Shown: positions 25,859 through 33,617 of the stretch, one piece after another | Position numbering within the stretch: position 1 is the stretch's first letter | How the letters are laid out: every line of letters starts with the position of its first letter | Origin: Quisquiliibacterium sp036525975 | Lineage (GTDB): Bacteria; Pseudomonadota; Gammaproteobacteria; Burkholderiales; Burkholderiaceae_E | Assembly: GCA_036525975.1 (NCBI GenBank) | Contig: DATCZK010000020.1 | Coordinates: 1 to 55,355, forward strand | Reading direction: 5' to 3' | Length of the DNA stretch: 55,355 nt | Translations under genes and position numbers: made by a program | The notes under the pieces: model-generated | The model's input: the letters and a program-made list of their open reading frames with translations, nothing else | The model's database searches: none | Told to the model about the DNA's origin: nothing

Positions 25859-28759
25859 ATGGACGACACCACGAGGATGGCGGGCAAGGGTCGCGACGGC
25901 AGGAAGCTCAGGAAGAAGGGCGCGTCGCTCAACGCCTATCACAGCGTGGGGCAGTTGCGGACCGAGGGCTGGAACGAACTGCACCGCAACACCACGCGCC
26001 TTTCCGAGGCCGCCGAGGCCGGCGGCGAGCTCGCCCAGATCAAGGAGCGCGTGGCTCAGGGCCTGGCGCTGCTCGAGCCGATCGACAGCTACTGGGCCTA
26101 CCCCAGCCGGCACGACTTCGTGCGGCTCAACGAGCTGTTCGGCGCCAACGAGTTCGAGAAGCTGCGCCGTACCGTGATGCGGCATCGCCGCGCACTGGGC
26201 AGCCGCTCGTACCAGCAGGCGCGTGCGATGAGCGAAACCGACGACTTCGTCGATACGGGCGAGGGGGGCGAGGGCTGGGAGTTCCAGACCGACGCGGCCA
26301 CCGCGCGCCCGTACTTCGAGGTGCTGGTCGTGGCCGACATCACGCCGCAGGAAGAGGAGTTGTTCAAGGCGCGCATGCGCAGGCTGCGCCGCCCCGAGGA
26401 CAAGTTCGTCTTCGAGATGCTGGTGGTGCCGAGTTTCGAGGACGCGCTGATCGCGGTGCTGTTCAACCACAACATCCAGGCCGTGCTGATCCGCTACGGC
26501 TTCCCGTTCAAGTCGCAGCACGAGCTCGACGTGCTGCGCCAGCTGCTGGCGGACGTGGAGGTGCCCGACCAGGAAGACCTGCCGGTCACGCAGTACGGGC
26601 CCGTGCTGGGCGCCAAGATCGCCGAGCTGCGCCCCGAGCTCGACCTGTACCTGATCACCGACGTTGCGGTCGAGGAGATCGCCGGCAAGCTCTCGGGCAA
26701 CTTCCGCCGCATCTTCTACCGGCTCGAAGACTACATGGAGCTGTACCTGAGCATCCAGCGAGGGGTGAACGCGCGCTACGAGACGCCGTTCTTCAACGCG
26801 CTCAAGGAGTACAGCCGCCAGCCCACCGGGGTGTTTCACGCGTTGCCGATCTCGCGCGGCAAGTCGATCGTGAAGTCGAACTGGATACAGGACATGCTCC
26901 AGTTCTACGGGTTGAACATCTTCATGGCCGAGACGTCGGCCACCTCGGGCGGGCTCGACTCGCTGCTCGACCCCACCGGCCCGATCAAGCGCGCGCAAAG
27001 CATGGCGGCGCGAGCCTTCGGCTCGCGCCAGACCTTCTTCGTGACCAACGGCACCTCCACCGGCAACAAGGTGGTGGTGCAGGCGCTGGTCGAGCCCGGC
27101 GACGTGGTGCTCGTGGACCGCAACTGCCACAAGTCGCACCACTACGGAATGGTGCTCAGCGGCGCGCACGTCGCGTACCTCGATTCGTACCCGCTGCACG
27201 AGTACTCGATGTACGGCGCGGTGCCGTTGCGCCACATCAAGGAGACGCTGCTCAAGTACAAGCGCGCCGGCACGCTCGACAAGGTGAAGATGCTGCTGCT
27301 CACGAACTGCACCTTCGACGGCATGATCTACGACGTGGCCAACGTGATGCAGGAGTGCCTGGCGATCAAGCCCGACCTGATCTTCCTGTGGGACGAGGCC
27401 TGGTTCGCGTTCGCGCGCTTCCACCCCACGTACCGCCGGCGCACCGGCATGTGGTCGGCGGCGCACCTGCGCGAGCGCTATCGCTCGGCCGAATACAGGA
27501 AGCAGTACGAGGCGTTCAAGGCGAACTTCGACGCGAAAGACCAGGACGACGACAAGACCTGGCTCGACACCAAGCTGATGCCCGACCCGGGCAGGGCGCG
27601 CATTCGCGTGTACGCCACGCAGTCCACGCACAAGCGGCTCACCGCGCTGCGCCAGGGCTCGATGATCCACGTCTACGACCAGGACTTCAAGCACAAGGTC
27701 GAAGACGCGTTCCACGAGGCCTACATGACGCACACCTCCACGTCGCCGAACTACCAGATCCTCGCCTCGCTCGACGTGGGGCGGCGCCAGGTCGAGCTCG
27801 AGGGCTTCGAGCTCGTGCAGCGCCAGACCGACCTGGCGATGGCGCTGCGCGAGGCGGTCGTGAACCACCCGCTGCTGTCGAAGTACTTCCGCTTCCTCAC
27901 GATCGAGGACGTGATCCCCGCCGAGTACCGGCCTTCGGGCATGGACTTCTACTACAGCCGCGACAAGGGCTGGGCGCGGATGGAAACGGCGTGGCGCTCC
28001 GACGAGTTCGTGCTCGACCCGAGCCACCTCACGCTGTACATCGGCGCGACCGGGATCGACGGGGACACCTTCAAGCACGAGCAGCTGATGGACAAGTACG
28101 GCATCCAGATCAACAAGACCACGCGCAACACGAACCTGTTCATGACGAACATCGGCACGACGCGCAGCTCGATCGCCTACCTGATCGAGATCCTGGTCAA
28201 GATCGCCAACGAGCTCGACGAGGAGCGCGACGAGATGAGCCGCACCGAGACGAAGCTGCTGCGCGAGCGCATCGTCTCGCTCACGCAGGAGAACCCGCCG
28301 CTGCCCGACTTCAGCCACTTCCACGACTTCTTCCGCCCGGACGCCGCCGCCGGCACGCCCGACGGCGACCTGCGCAAGGCGTTCTTCATGTCGTACAAGG
28401 ACGAGTACTGCGAGTACCTGACGATGCCGTTGCTGCGAAAGCAGATGGCCGCCGGGCGCGAAGTGGTGTCGGCGATGTTCGTGATCCCGTACCCGCCGGG
28501 GTTCCCGATCCTGGTGCCCGGGCAGGTGATCAGCGACGAGATTCTCGCGTTCATGCTCGCGCTCGACACCAAGGAGATCCACGGGTACCGCCCCGCGCTG
28601 GGCTTTCGGGTGTTCACCGAAGCGGCGCTGGGGGGCAAGCCGCTGGCCGACCGCGCCGACTCGCCGCGCTCGCGCAGGGCGGGCGACGTGCACACGGCGC
28701 CGCCGGCGGTGGCCGCCGCTCGCGGCGACGGCCTGCACCGCGACGTGGCGCGCAAATGA
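25859..28759 (+). CDS. Orn/Lys/Arg-type PLP decarboxylase, long form
   Basis: A 966-residue fold-type I amino acid decarboxylase. Residues 150-330 form the receiver-like wing domain. The PLP domain has FFVTNGTSTGNKVVVQ, VLVDRNCHKSHHYG, LTNCTFDGMIYDV, WDEAWFAF (D512, PLP ring nitrogen) and STHKRLTALRQGSMIH (K592, Schiff base). It is longer than the E. coli inducible decarboxylases (about 715-755 residues): it has a ~140-residue N-terminal extension with a basic start and a charged insertion at about 525-580. The substrate (lysine, arginine, ornithine or a derivative) is unknown. A strong aaggagg ribosome site precedes the ATG. Confidence 0.9.
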   Translation: MDDTTRMAGKGRDGRKLRKKGASLNAYHSVGQLRTEGWNELHRNTTRLSEAAEAGGELAQIKERVAQGLALLEPIDSYWAYPSRHDFVRLNELFGANEFEKLRRTVMRHRRALGSRSYQQARAMSETDDFVDTGEGGEGWEFQTDAATARPYFEVLVVADITPQEEELFKARMRRLRRPEDKFVFEMLVVPSFEDALIAVLFNHNIQAVLIRYGFPFKSQHELDVLRQLLADVEVPDQEDLPVTQYGPVLGAKIAELRPELDLYLITDVAVEEIAGKLSGNFRRIFYRLEDYMELYLSIQRGVNARYETPFFNALKEYSRQPTGVFHALPISRGKSIVKSNWIQDMLQFYGLNIFMAETSATSGGLDSLLDPTGPIKRAQSMAARAFGSRQTFFVTNGTSTGNKVVVQALVEPGDVVLVDRNCHKSHHYGMVLSGAHVAYLDSYPLHEYSMYGAVPLRHIKETLLKYKRAGTLDKVKMLLLTNCTFDGMIYDVANVMQECLAIKPDLIFLWDEAWFAFARFHPTYRRRTGMWSAAHLRERYRSAEYRKQYEAFKANFDAKDQDDDKTWLDTKLMPDPGRARIRVYATQSTHKRLTALRQGSMIHVYDQDFKHKVEDAFHEAYMTHTSTSPNYQILASLDVGRRQVELEGFELVQRQTDLAMALREAVVNHPLLSKYFRFLTIEDVIPAEYRPSGMDFYYSRDKGWARMETAWRSDEFVLDPSHLTLYIGATGIDGDTFKHEQLMDKYGIQINKTTRNTNLFMTNIGTTRSSIAYLIEILVKIANELDEERDEMSRTETKLLRERIVSLTQENPPLPDFSHFHDFFRPDAAAGTPDGDLRKAFFMSYKDEYCEYLTMPLLRKQMAAGREVVSAMFVIPYPPGFPILVPGQVISDEILAFMLALDTKEIHGYRPALGFRVFTEAALGGKPLADRADSPRSRRAGDVHTAPPAVAAARGDGLHRDVARK

Positions 28760-28944
28760 GGGCCCTCGAGGCGCTGGGCTGGATCGCGCTGCTCGTCGGC
28801 GGCGCGATCTTCTGGTGGCGCACGCGCCGCCGCGGCGGCTGGCACGGCGCCGCCAGCCCGTCGGCGCGCGCCGGCGCGGCCGCGCGAACCGGCTCGACCC
28901 GCGCAGCGGGCTCCGCGGAGGACATCGAACCTGGGAGGAACGAG
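28756..28944 (+). other. in-frame N-terminal membrane extension of the ATP-grasp gene
   Basis: An ATG overlapping the decarboxylase stop (ATGA) opens a 63-codon stretch that runs without a stop into the ATP-grasp gene. It encodes a membrane helix (LEALGWIALLVGGAIFWW), a basic stop-transfer stretch (RTRRRGG) and an Ala/Ser/Gly-rich linker. Translation from here would give a 548-residue membrane-anchored form, while the internal ATG at 28945 with its own gggagg site would give a soluble 485-residue form. No stop separates the two, so this cannot be an independent small protein. Confidence 0.6.
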
Positions 28945-30402
28945 ATGAACAAGACACTGAGAACGATTTCGGACATCCGGCGCTTCTTCCACCGCAACGA
29001 GCGGCCGATCTACTTCATCAGCGCGACGAACTTCAATCTCCTGGGCATCGACGAGTGGGTGCGCAACTTCAAGTACGTCTCGTACATCGACTGCTACGAC
29101 GGCCGTCACCCGAACGTGTTCGTTCCGAACGAGGCGCCGCACGCCGAGTTCGAGAGCATCGAGGACATCAACAACTACCTGCTCGAGCACAAGGAGGTCA
29201 TCGACCACATCAAGTCGCGCGGCGGCAGGCCGGTGGCCACCTTCCTGATGTTCGACGAGAAGACCGAGGCGCTGTGCAGGGAGCTGGGCATCGAGATCTG
29301 GTTCCCGCCCGCGGCGCTGCGCAGCCGCTGCGACAACAAGATCGAGACGGTGCGCATCGGCAACAAGGCGGGCGTGCCGAGCGTGCCCAACGCGCTCAAG
29401 AAGGTGGGCAGCTACGAGGAGCTGCGCAAGGTCTGCCAAGAGGCCGGGCTGGGGCACGACCTCGTGATCCAGAGCGCGTTCGGCGACTCGGGCCACACGA
29501 CCTTCTTCATCAAGTCCGAGGAAGACTGGAACAAGTACGCCAAGGAGATCGTGTCCGAGCCCGAGGTGAAGATCATGAAGCGGATCAACTGCCGCGGCGC
29601 CACGCTGGAAGCGTGCGCGACGCGGCACGGCACCCTCGTGGGCCCGCTGCTCACCGAGGTGGTGGGCCAGAAGAAGCTCACCCCCTACAAGGGCGGCTGG
29701 TGCGGCAACGAGATCTTCCCCGGCGCGTTCACGCAGGGCATTCGCGACCAGGCGCTCGACTACGCCTTCAAGTTCGGCAACGAGCTGATCAAGGAGGGCT
29801 ACCGCGGCTACTTCGACCTCGACTTCCTGATCGACCAGGACACGGGCGACGTCTGGCTCGGCGAGCTCAACCCGCGCGTGACGGGCGCCAGTTCGATGAC
29901 CAATCACGCCGCCTTCGCGCAGGCCGACGCGCCGCTGTTCCTGTTCCACCTGCTCGAGTTCTCGGGCGCCGAGTACGAGATCGACGTGAACGAGCTCAAC
30001 GCGCGCTGGGCCGATCCGGAGTTCATCGACGACTGGTGCCAGCTCGTGATCAAGCACACGCCCGACACCGTGGACATCGTGACCGAGGCTCCCGAGAGCG
30101 GGATCTGGCGGATGCAGTCCGACGGCTCGCTCGCCTACAGCCGCTTCGACTATCACCGCAGGATGGTCGAGAGCGAGGCGGAGGCGTTCTACCTGCGCAT
30201 CACCGGCGAGGGCGACTACCGCTACGAGGGGGCCGACCTCGGCATCCTGATCATGCGCGGGCGCGCGATGACCGACGAGTTCGAGCTCAACGCGCGCGCG
30301 CACAAGTTCATCGACGGCATCGTCGGCAAGTACAAGGGCAAGCCGCTGCCTTCGGCCGAGGTGGAAGCGGTGCCGGCGCCCGGCGCGTTCAAGATTCTCT
30401 GA
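28945..30402 (+). CDS. ATP-grasp ligase (biotin-carboxylase-like fold)
   Basis: A 485-residue ATP-grasp protein. ATP-binding and metal-binding segments can be seen as IQSAFGDSGHTTFFI, EVKIMKRINCRGATLEA, and YFDLDFLIDQDTGDVWLGELNPR, where the Glu and the Asn-x-Arg (ELNPRVTGAS) are the usual Mg/phosphate ligands. It lacks biotin-carboxylase-specific context (no BCCP, no carboxyltransferase gene nearby), so an ATP-dependent carboxylate-amine ligase is more likely, forming an amide with the amine made by the upstream decarboxylase. The gggagg ribosome site 5 bases before this ATG supports the start; an upstream in-frame start is described separately. Confidence 0.83.
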   Translation: MNKTLRTISDIRRFFHRNERPIYFISATNFNLLGIDEWVRNFKYVSYIDCYDGRHPNVFVPNEAPHAEFESIEDINNYLLEHKEVIDHIKSRGGRPVATFLMFDEKTEALCRELGIEIWFPPAALRSRCDNKIETVRIGNKAGVPSVPNALKKVGSYEELRKVCQEAGLGHDLVIQSAFGDSGHTTFFIKSEEDWNKYAKEIVSEPEVKIMKRINCRGATLEACATRHGTLVGPLLTEVVGQKKLTPYKGGWCGNEIFPGAFTQGIRDQALDYAFKFGNELIKEGYRGYFDLDFLIDQDTGDVWLGELNPRVTGASSMTNHAAFAQADAPLFLFHLLEFSGAEYEIDVNELNARWADPEFIDDWCQLVIKHTPDTVDIVTEAPESGIWRMQSDGSLAYSRFDYHRRMVESEAEAFYLRITGEGDYRYEGADLGILIMRGRAMTDEFELNARAHKFIDGIVGKYKGKPLPSAEVEAVPAPGAFKIL

Positions 30403-30439
30403 TCCCTGGGGGGCGGGTCCCCCCGCGCTGGAGCGCCTG

Positions 30440-31459
30440 GTGCTTGAACTCAGCCTCGAGGCCATTGCAGAGAGCGCTCCGGGCCCGAAGTGGGCGGCGG
30501 TGTTCGAGCGCAACTGGCCCGTCTACAACCGCTGGTTCCTCAGCGAAGGCGAGCGCGCGCGCCCGTACTACCTGAGCTCGGTGCGCGCGCTGCGCGCGCA
30601 CATGCCAGAGCTGATGCCCACCTACGAGCGGCTGGTGGAGCTCGCCGGCGGCGGCGACCACGCGGCGCGCTTCCTCTCGCTGTATTGCCCGCCGCCCTAC
30701 GTGTCGGGCTGCTCGCAGGTGGTCTGGCAGGGGTCTGCGCCGCTGCTGGTGCGCAACTACGACTACAGCCCGCAGCTCTGGGACGCCGTGCTGATGAAGA
30801 CGGCGTGGAACGGCCGGCAGGTGATCGCGATGTCCGACTGCATGTGGGGCGTGCTCGACGGGATCAACGACGCCGGGCTGTCGGTGTCGCTGAGCTTCGG
30901 TGGCCGGCGGGTGGTGGGCGATGGCTTCGGCCTGCCGCTGGTGCTTCGCTACGTGCTCGAGTTCTGCACGAGCACCGCCGAGGCCGCGTCGGTGCTCGTG
31001 CGCGTGCCCAGCCACATGGCCTACAACGTGACGGTGGTCGACGCCAGCGGCGATTTCGTCACGGTGTTCCTGGGGCCCGACCGCCCTGCGTCGGTGCGCA
31101 AGGACCCTGTGGCCACCAACCACCAGGACGAGGTGGAGTGGCAGCAGCACGCCCGGGCCACGGCCACCGAGCTGCGCGAGAGGTTCCTCTACGCGCGGCT
31201 GCGCGACAACGTGGCCACCCCCGAGAAGCTGATCAACGCGTTTCTGCACTACCCGCTGTACTCCACCGCCTACAGGCGCGGGTTCGGCACGCTCTACACC
31301 GCGGCGTACCGGCCTGCGGAGGGCAGCGTCGTCTACCTTTGGCCGCGCGTGAGCTGGCGCCAGTCTTTCGCGGACTTCGAGGAAGGGGTGCGGGTGGTGC
31401 GTTTCCCGTACGCGCCCGGCGACGACGAGCTCGCGCCCGGGCGAGGCGAGGGCGCTTGA
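30440..31459 (+). CDS. C45-family autoproteolytic acyltransferase/hydrolase (Ntn)
   Basis: A 339-residue member of the acyl-CoA:6-aminopenicillanate acyltransferase-like (C45) family. The motif GCSQVVW (C91) matches the self-processing nucleophile, followed by LLVRNYDYS with the family Arg-Asn-x-Asp, and later ATNHQDE. If it self-cleaves between G90 and C91 it gives chains of about 90 and 249 residues. Such enzymes form or break amide bonds between an acyl group and an amine. No signal peptide, so it is cytoplasmic. GTG start with a gagg-like site; it is the last gene of the transporter unit. Confidence 0.87.
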   Translation: MLELSLEAIAESAPGPKWAAVFERNWPVYNRWFLSEGERARPYYLSSVRALRAHMPELMPTYERLVELAGGGDHAARFLSLYCPPPYVSGCSQVVWQGSAPLLVRNYDYSPQLWDAVLMKTAWNGRQVIAMSDCMWGVLDGINDAGLSVSLSFGGRRVVGDGFGLPLVLRYVLEFCTSTAEAASVLVRVPSHMAYNVTVVDASGDFVTVFLGPDRPASVRKDPVATNHQDEVEWQQHARATATELRERFLYARLRDNVATPEKLINAFLHYPLYSTAYRRGFGTLYTAAYRPAEGSVVYLWPRVSWRQSFADFEEGVRVVRFPYAPGDDELAPGRGEGA

Positions 31460-31476
31460 TTCGCGCGGCCGCGTGA

Positions 31477-31492
31477 TTCGCCCGCCGGCGAA
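31477..31492. terminator. weak stem-loop between convergent genes
   Basis: TTCGCC, loop CGCC, GGCGAA, between the C45 gene stop and the end of the convergent regulator gene. The stem is only 6 bp and there is no T-run, so it may be a weak two-way terminator or chance. Confidence 0.3.
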
Positions 31493-31496
31493 CAGG

Positions 31497-32060
31497 CTAG
31501 AAGGAAGGCGGCGTGCAGGCGCTCACGATCTCGCAGGGCTCGTCGCCCACGTTGCGAAACCGGTGCGGGATCCGGCTCTGGAAATAGTAGGCGTCGCCCG
31601 CCTCGAGCACGCGCCGCTCCTCGCCCACCGTGACCTCGATGCGGCCGCGCAGCACGATCCCGCCTTCCTCGGAGTCGTGGCGCAGCATGGCCGCGCCGGT
31701 GTCGGCGCCCGGCGCGTAGTGCTCGTGCAGGATCTGCAGCGCGCGGCCCCGGGCGTCGCCCACCTGGCGCAGCGAGATCTTTCCCTCGCTCAGCGCGGAG
31801 AGCTCGCCGGCGCGAAAGAACACGCGCGCCTCCGGCTGGGCGTCGATCGCGAAGAACTCGGCGAGCGAAATCGGGATCCCGTCCAGGATCTTCTTCAGGG
31901 AAGACACCGAGGGGCTGGTGCGGTCCTGCTCGATCATCGAGATCAGGCCGTTGGCCACGCCGGAGCGCCGCGCCAGTTCCCGCTGGGACAGGCCGTGCTT
32001 GTCGCGAAGCGCGCGCAGGCGCGCGCCGAGTCCGATGCCGGTGTGCCTGCTCTGTTCCAT
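31497..32060 (-). CDS. XRE-family regulator with cupin domain (PuuR-like)
   Basis: A 187-residue regulator. Residues 10-65 form the helix-turn-helix (LRALRDKHGLSQRELARRSG, VANGLISMIEQDRTSPSVSS); residues about 110-180 form a cupin ligand domain (GGIVLRGRIEVTVGEERRVL, GDAYYFQSRIPHRFRN). This layout is shared with PuuR, the repressor of putrescine catabolism. It is divergent from gabT and convergent with the transporter unit. A palindromic site 22 bases before its start suggests self-control and control of gabT. The inducer is unknown; polyamine or GABA-like compounds are plausible from the context. Confidence 0.9.
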   Translation of the reverse strand: MEQSRHTGIGLGARLRALRDKHGLSQRELARRSGVANGLISMIEQDRTSPSVSSLKKILDGIPISLAEFFAIDAQPEARVFFRAGELSALSEGKISLRQVGDARGRALQILHEHYAPGADTGAAMLRHDSEEGGIVLRGRIEVTVGEERRVLEAGDAYYFQSRIPHRFRNVGDEPCEIVSACTPPSF

Positions 32061-32081
32061 GTCAAGGATTCTATTACAAGT

Positions 32082-32099
32082 TGTTCAAGAAGTTGAACA
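32082..32099. promoter_or_regulatory. probable operator of the PuuR-like regulator
   Basis: TGTTCAA, spacer GAAG, TTGAACA: a perfect 7-bp inverted repeat in the AT-rich divergent region between the regulator and gabT. A TAGAAT -10-like box for the regulator lies at 32068-32073 (minus strand), so binding here would block the regulator promoter. No second copy was seen in front of the TAXI receptor gene. Confidence 0.6.
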
Positions 32100-32206
32100 T
32101 CTGTACCATTTGAGGGTTCGCAGGCGCCACCGGCGCCCGGCGCAGGATCCGACCAAACCGGCACAGCCCTCCCTGTGGAGCGCGGCCCCAAGACAGGAGA
32201 TCGACG

Positions 32207-33523
32207 ATGACGACCAACAAGCAACTTCTGGAGCGCCGCAGCGCGGCGGTCGCGCGCGGCGTGGGCACGATGCACCCGGTGTTCGCGGCGCGCGCGGCGA
32301 ATGCCGAACTGTGGGACGTGGAGGGCAGGCGTTACGTCGATTTCGCCGGCGGCATCGCGGTGCTCAACACCGGCCACTGCCACCCCGGGGTGCTCGCCGC
32401 GGCCGAGGCGCAGATGCGCAACTACACGCATCCGTGCTTCCAGGTCACGGGCTACGAGCCCTACGTCGCGCTCGCCGAGCGCCTGAACGCGCTCGCGCCC
32501 GGCGACGCGCCGAAGAAGAGCATCTTCCTCACCACCGGCGCCGAGGCGGTGGAGAACGCGGTGAAGATCGCGCGCGCCCACACCGGGCGCAGCGCCGTGA
32601 TCGCTTTCGACGGCGCGTTCCACGGCCGCACGACCATGACGATGGCGCTCACCGGCAAGGTGCAGCCGTACAAGGCGGGCTTCGGGCTGCTCTCGGCCGA
32701 TGTCTACCACGTGCCCTACCCGAACGCGATCCACGGCGTCACGCCCGAGGATTCGATCGCGGCGATCGAGCGGCTGTTCAAGGTCGACGTCGAGGCCGCG
32801 CGGGTGGCGGCGATCATCATCGAGCCGGTGCAGGGCGAGGGCGGGTTCTACGTCGCGCCGCCCGAGTTCCTGAGAGCGCTGCGCGCGCTGTGCGACAGGC
32901 ACGGCATCGTGCTGATCGCCGACGAGATCCAGAGCGGCGCCGGCCGCACCGGGCGCATGTTCGCGATCGAGCACAGCGGCGTCGTTCCCGACCTGATCAC
33001 GATGGCCAAGAGCCTGGCCGGCGGTTTTCCGCTGTCGGCGGTGATCGGTCGCGCCGACATCGTCGACGCCGTGCCCCCCGGCGGGCTCGGCGGCACCTAT
33101 GGCGGCAACCCGGTTGCGTGCGCGGCCGCGCTCGCGGTGCTCGACGCTTTCGACAAGGAGAAGCTGCTGCAGCGCTCGAGTGCGCTGGGCGAGCGCATCC
33201 AGGCGAGCCTGGCGGCGCTCGCGAAGAAGGTCGACCGCGTCGGCGAGGTGCGCGGGCTGGGCGCGATGGTGGCGATGGAGCTGTTCAAGGACGCCTCGAA
33301 CGCAACGCCCGACCCGGAGCTCACCAAGGCGCTCGTCGCGGGGGCGCTCGAGCGCGGACTCGTGCTGCTCTCGTGCGGAACCTACGGCAACGTGATCAGG
33401 ATCCTGGTGCCGCTCACCGCGAGCGACGCCGTGGTCGACGAGGGGCTCGCGATCATCTCGGACACGATGCTGGCGCTCGCGGGCGAATCGGCGCGCGCGG
33501 GCAGGTCGGCGGTGCCGGCCTGA
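32207..33523 (+). CDS. gabT: 4-aminobutyrate aminotransferase
   Basis: PLP-dependent class III aminotransferase moving the amino group of GABA to 2-oxoglutarate, giving succinate semialdehyde and glutamate. The 438-residue product has FAGGIAVLNTGHCHP, FLTTGAEAVENAVKIARAHTG, FDGAFHGRTTM, IIIEPVQGEGGFY, LIADEIQSGAGRTGRMFA and TMAKSLAGGFPLSAV, where the Lys carries PLP. The motif set is that of GabT; 5-aminovalerate is a possible alternative substrate. No succinate-semialdehyde dehydrogenase gene is next to it. A caggag ribosome site precedes the ATG. Confidence 0.92.
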   Translation: MTTNKQLLERRSAAVARGVGTMHPVFAARAANAELWDVEGRRYVDFAGGIAVLNTGHCHPGVLAAAEAQMRNYTHPCFQVTGYEPYVALAERLNALAPGDAPKKSIFLTTGAEAVENAVKIARAHTGRSAVIAFDGAFHGRTTMTMALTGKVQPYKAGFGLLSADVYHVPYPNAIHGVTPEDSIAAIERLFKVDVEAARVAAIIIEPVQGEGGFYVAPPEFLRALRALCDRHGIVLIADEIQSGAGRTGRMFAIEHSGVVPDLITMAKSLAGGFPLSAVIGRADIVDAVPPGGLGGTYGGNPVACAAALAVLDAFDKEKLLQRSSALGERIQASLAALAKKVDRVGEVRGLGAMVAMELFKDASNATPDPELTKALVAGALERGLVLLSCGTYGNVIRILVPLTASDAVVDEGLAIISDTMLALAGESARAGRSAVPA

Positions 33524-33617
33524 GGCGCGGCGGGGGCCGTGCGCTAGAAGACGACGAGGGGCGCGCCGGGGCGCAGCGCGGCGATCGGCGCGGCCCGAAA
33601 TGACGTGGGAGACGGGC

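Noticed and set aside
24674..28957. 1427-codon minus-strand frame opposite the nitrilase and decarboxylase genes
   Set aside because: Low-complexity His/Arg/Val composition, no recognisable motif, fully opposite real genes.
28945..30402. True biotin carboxylase
   Set aside because: No biotin carrier or carboxyltransferase gene nearby, and the neighbours are decarboxylase and amide enzymes; only the ATP-grasp fold is shared.
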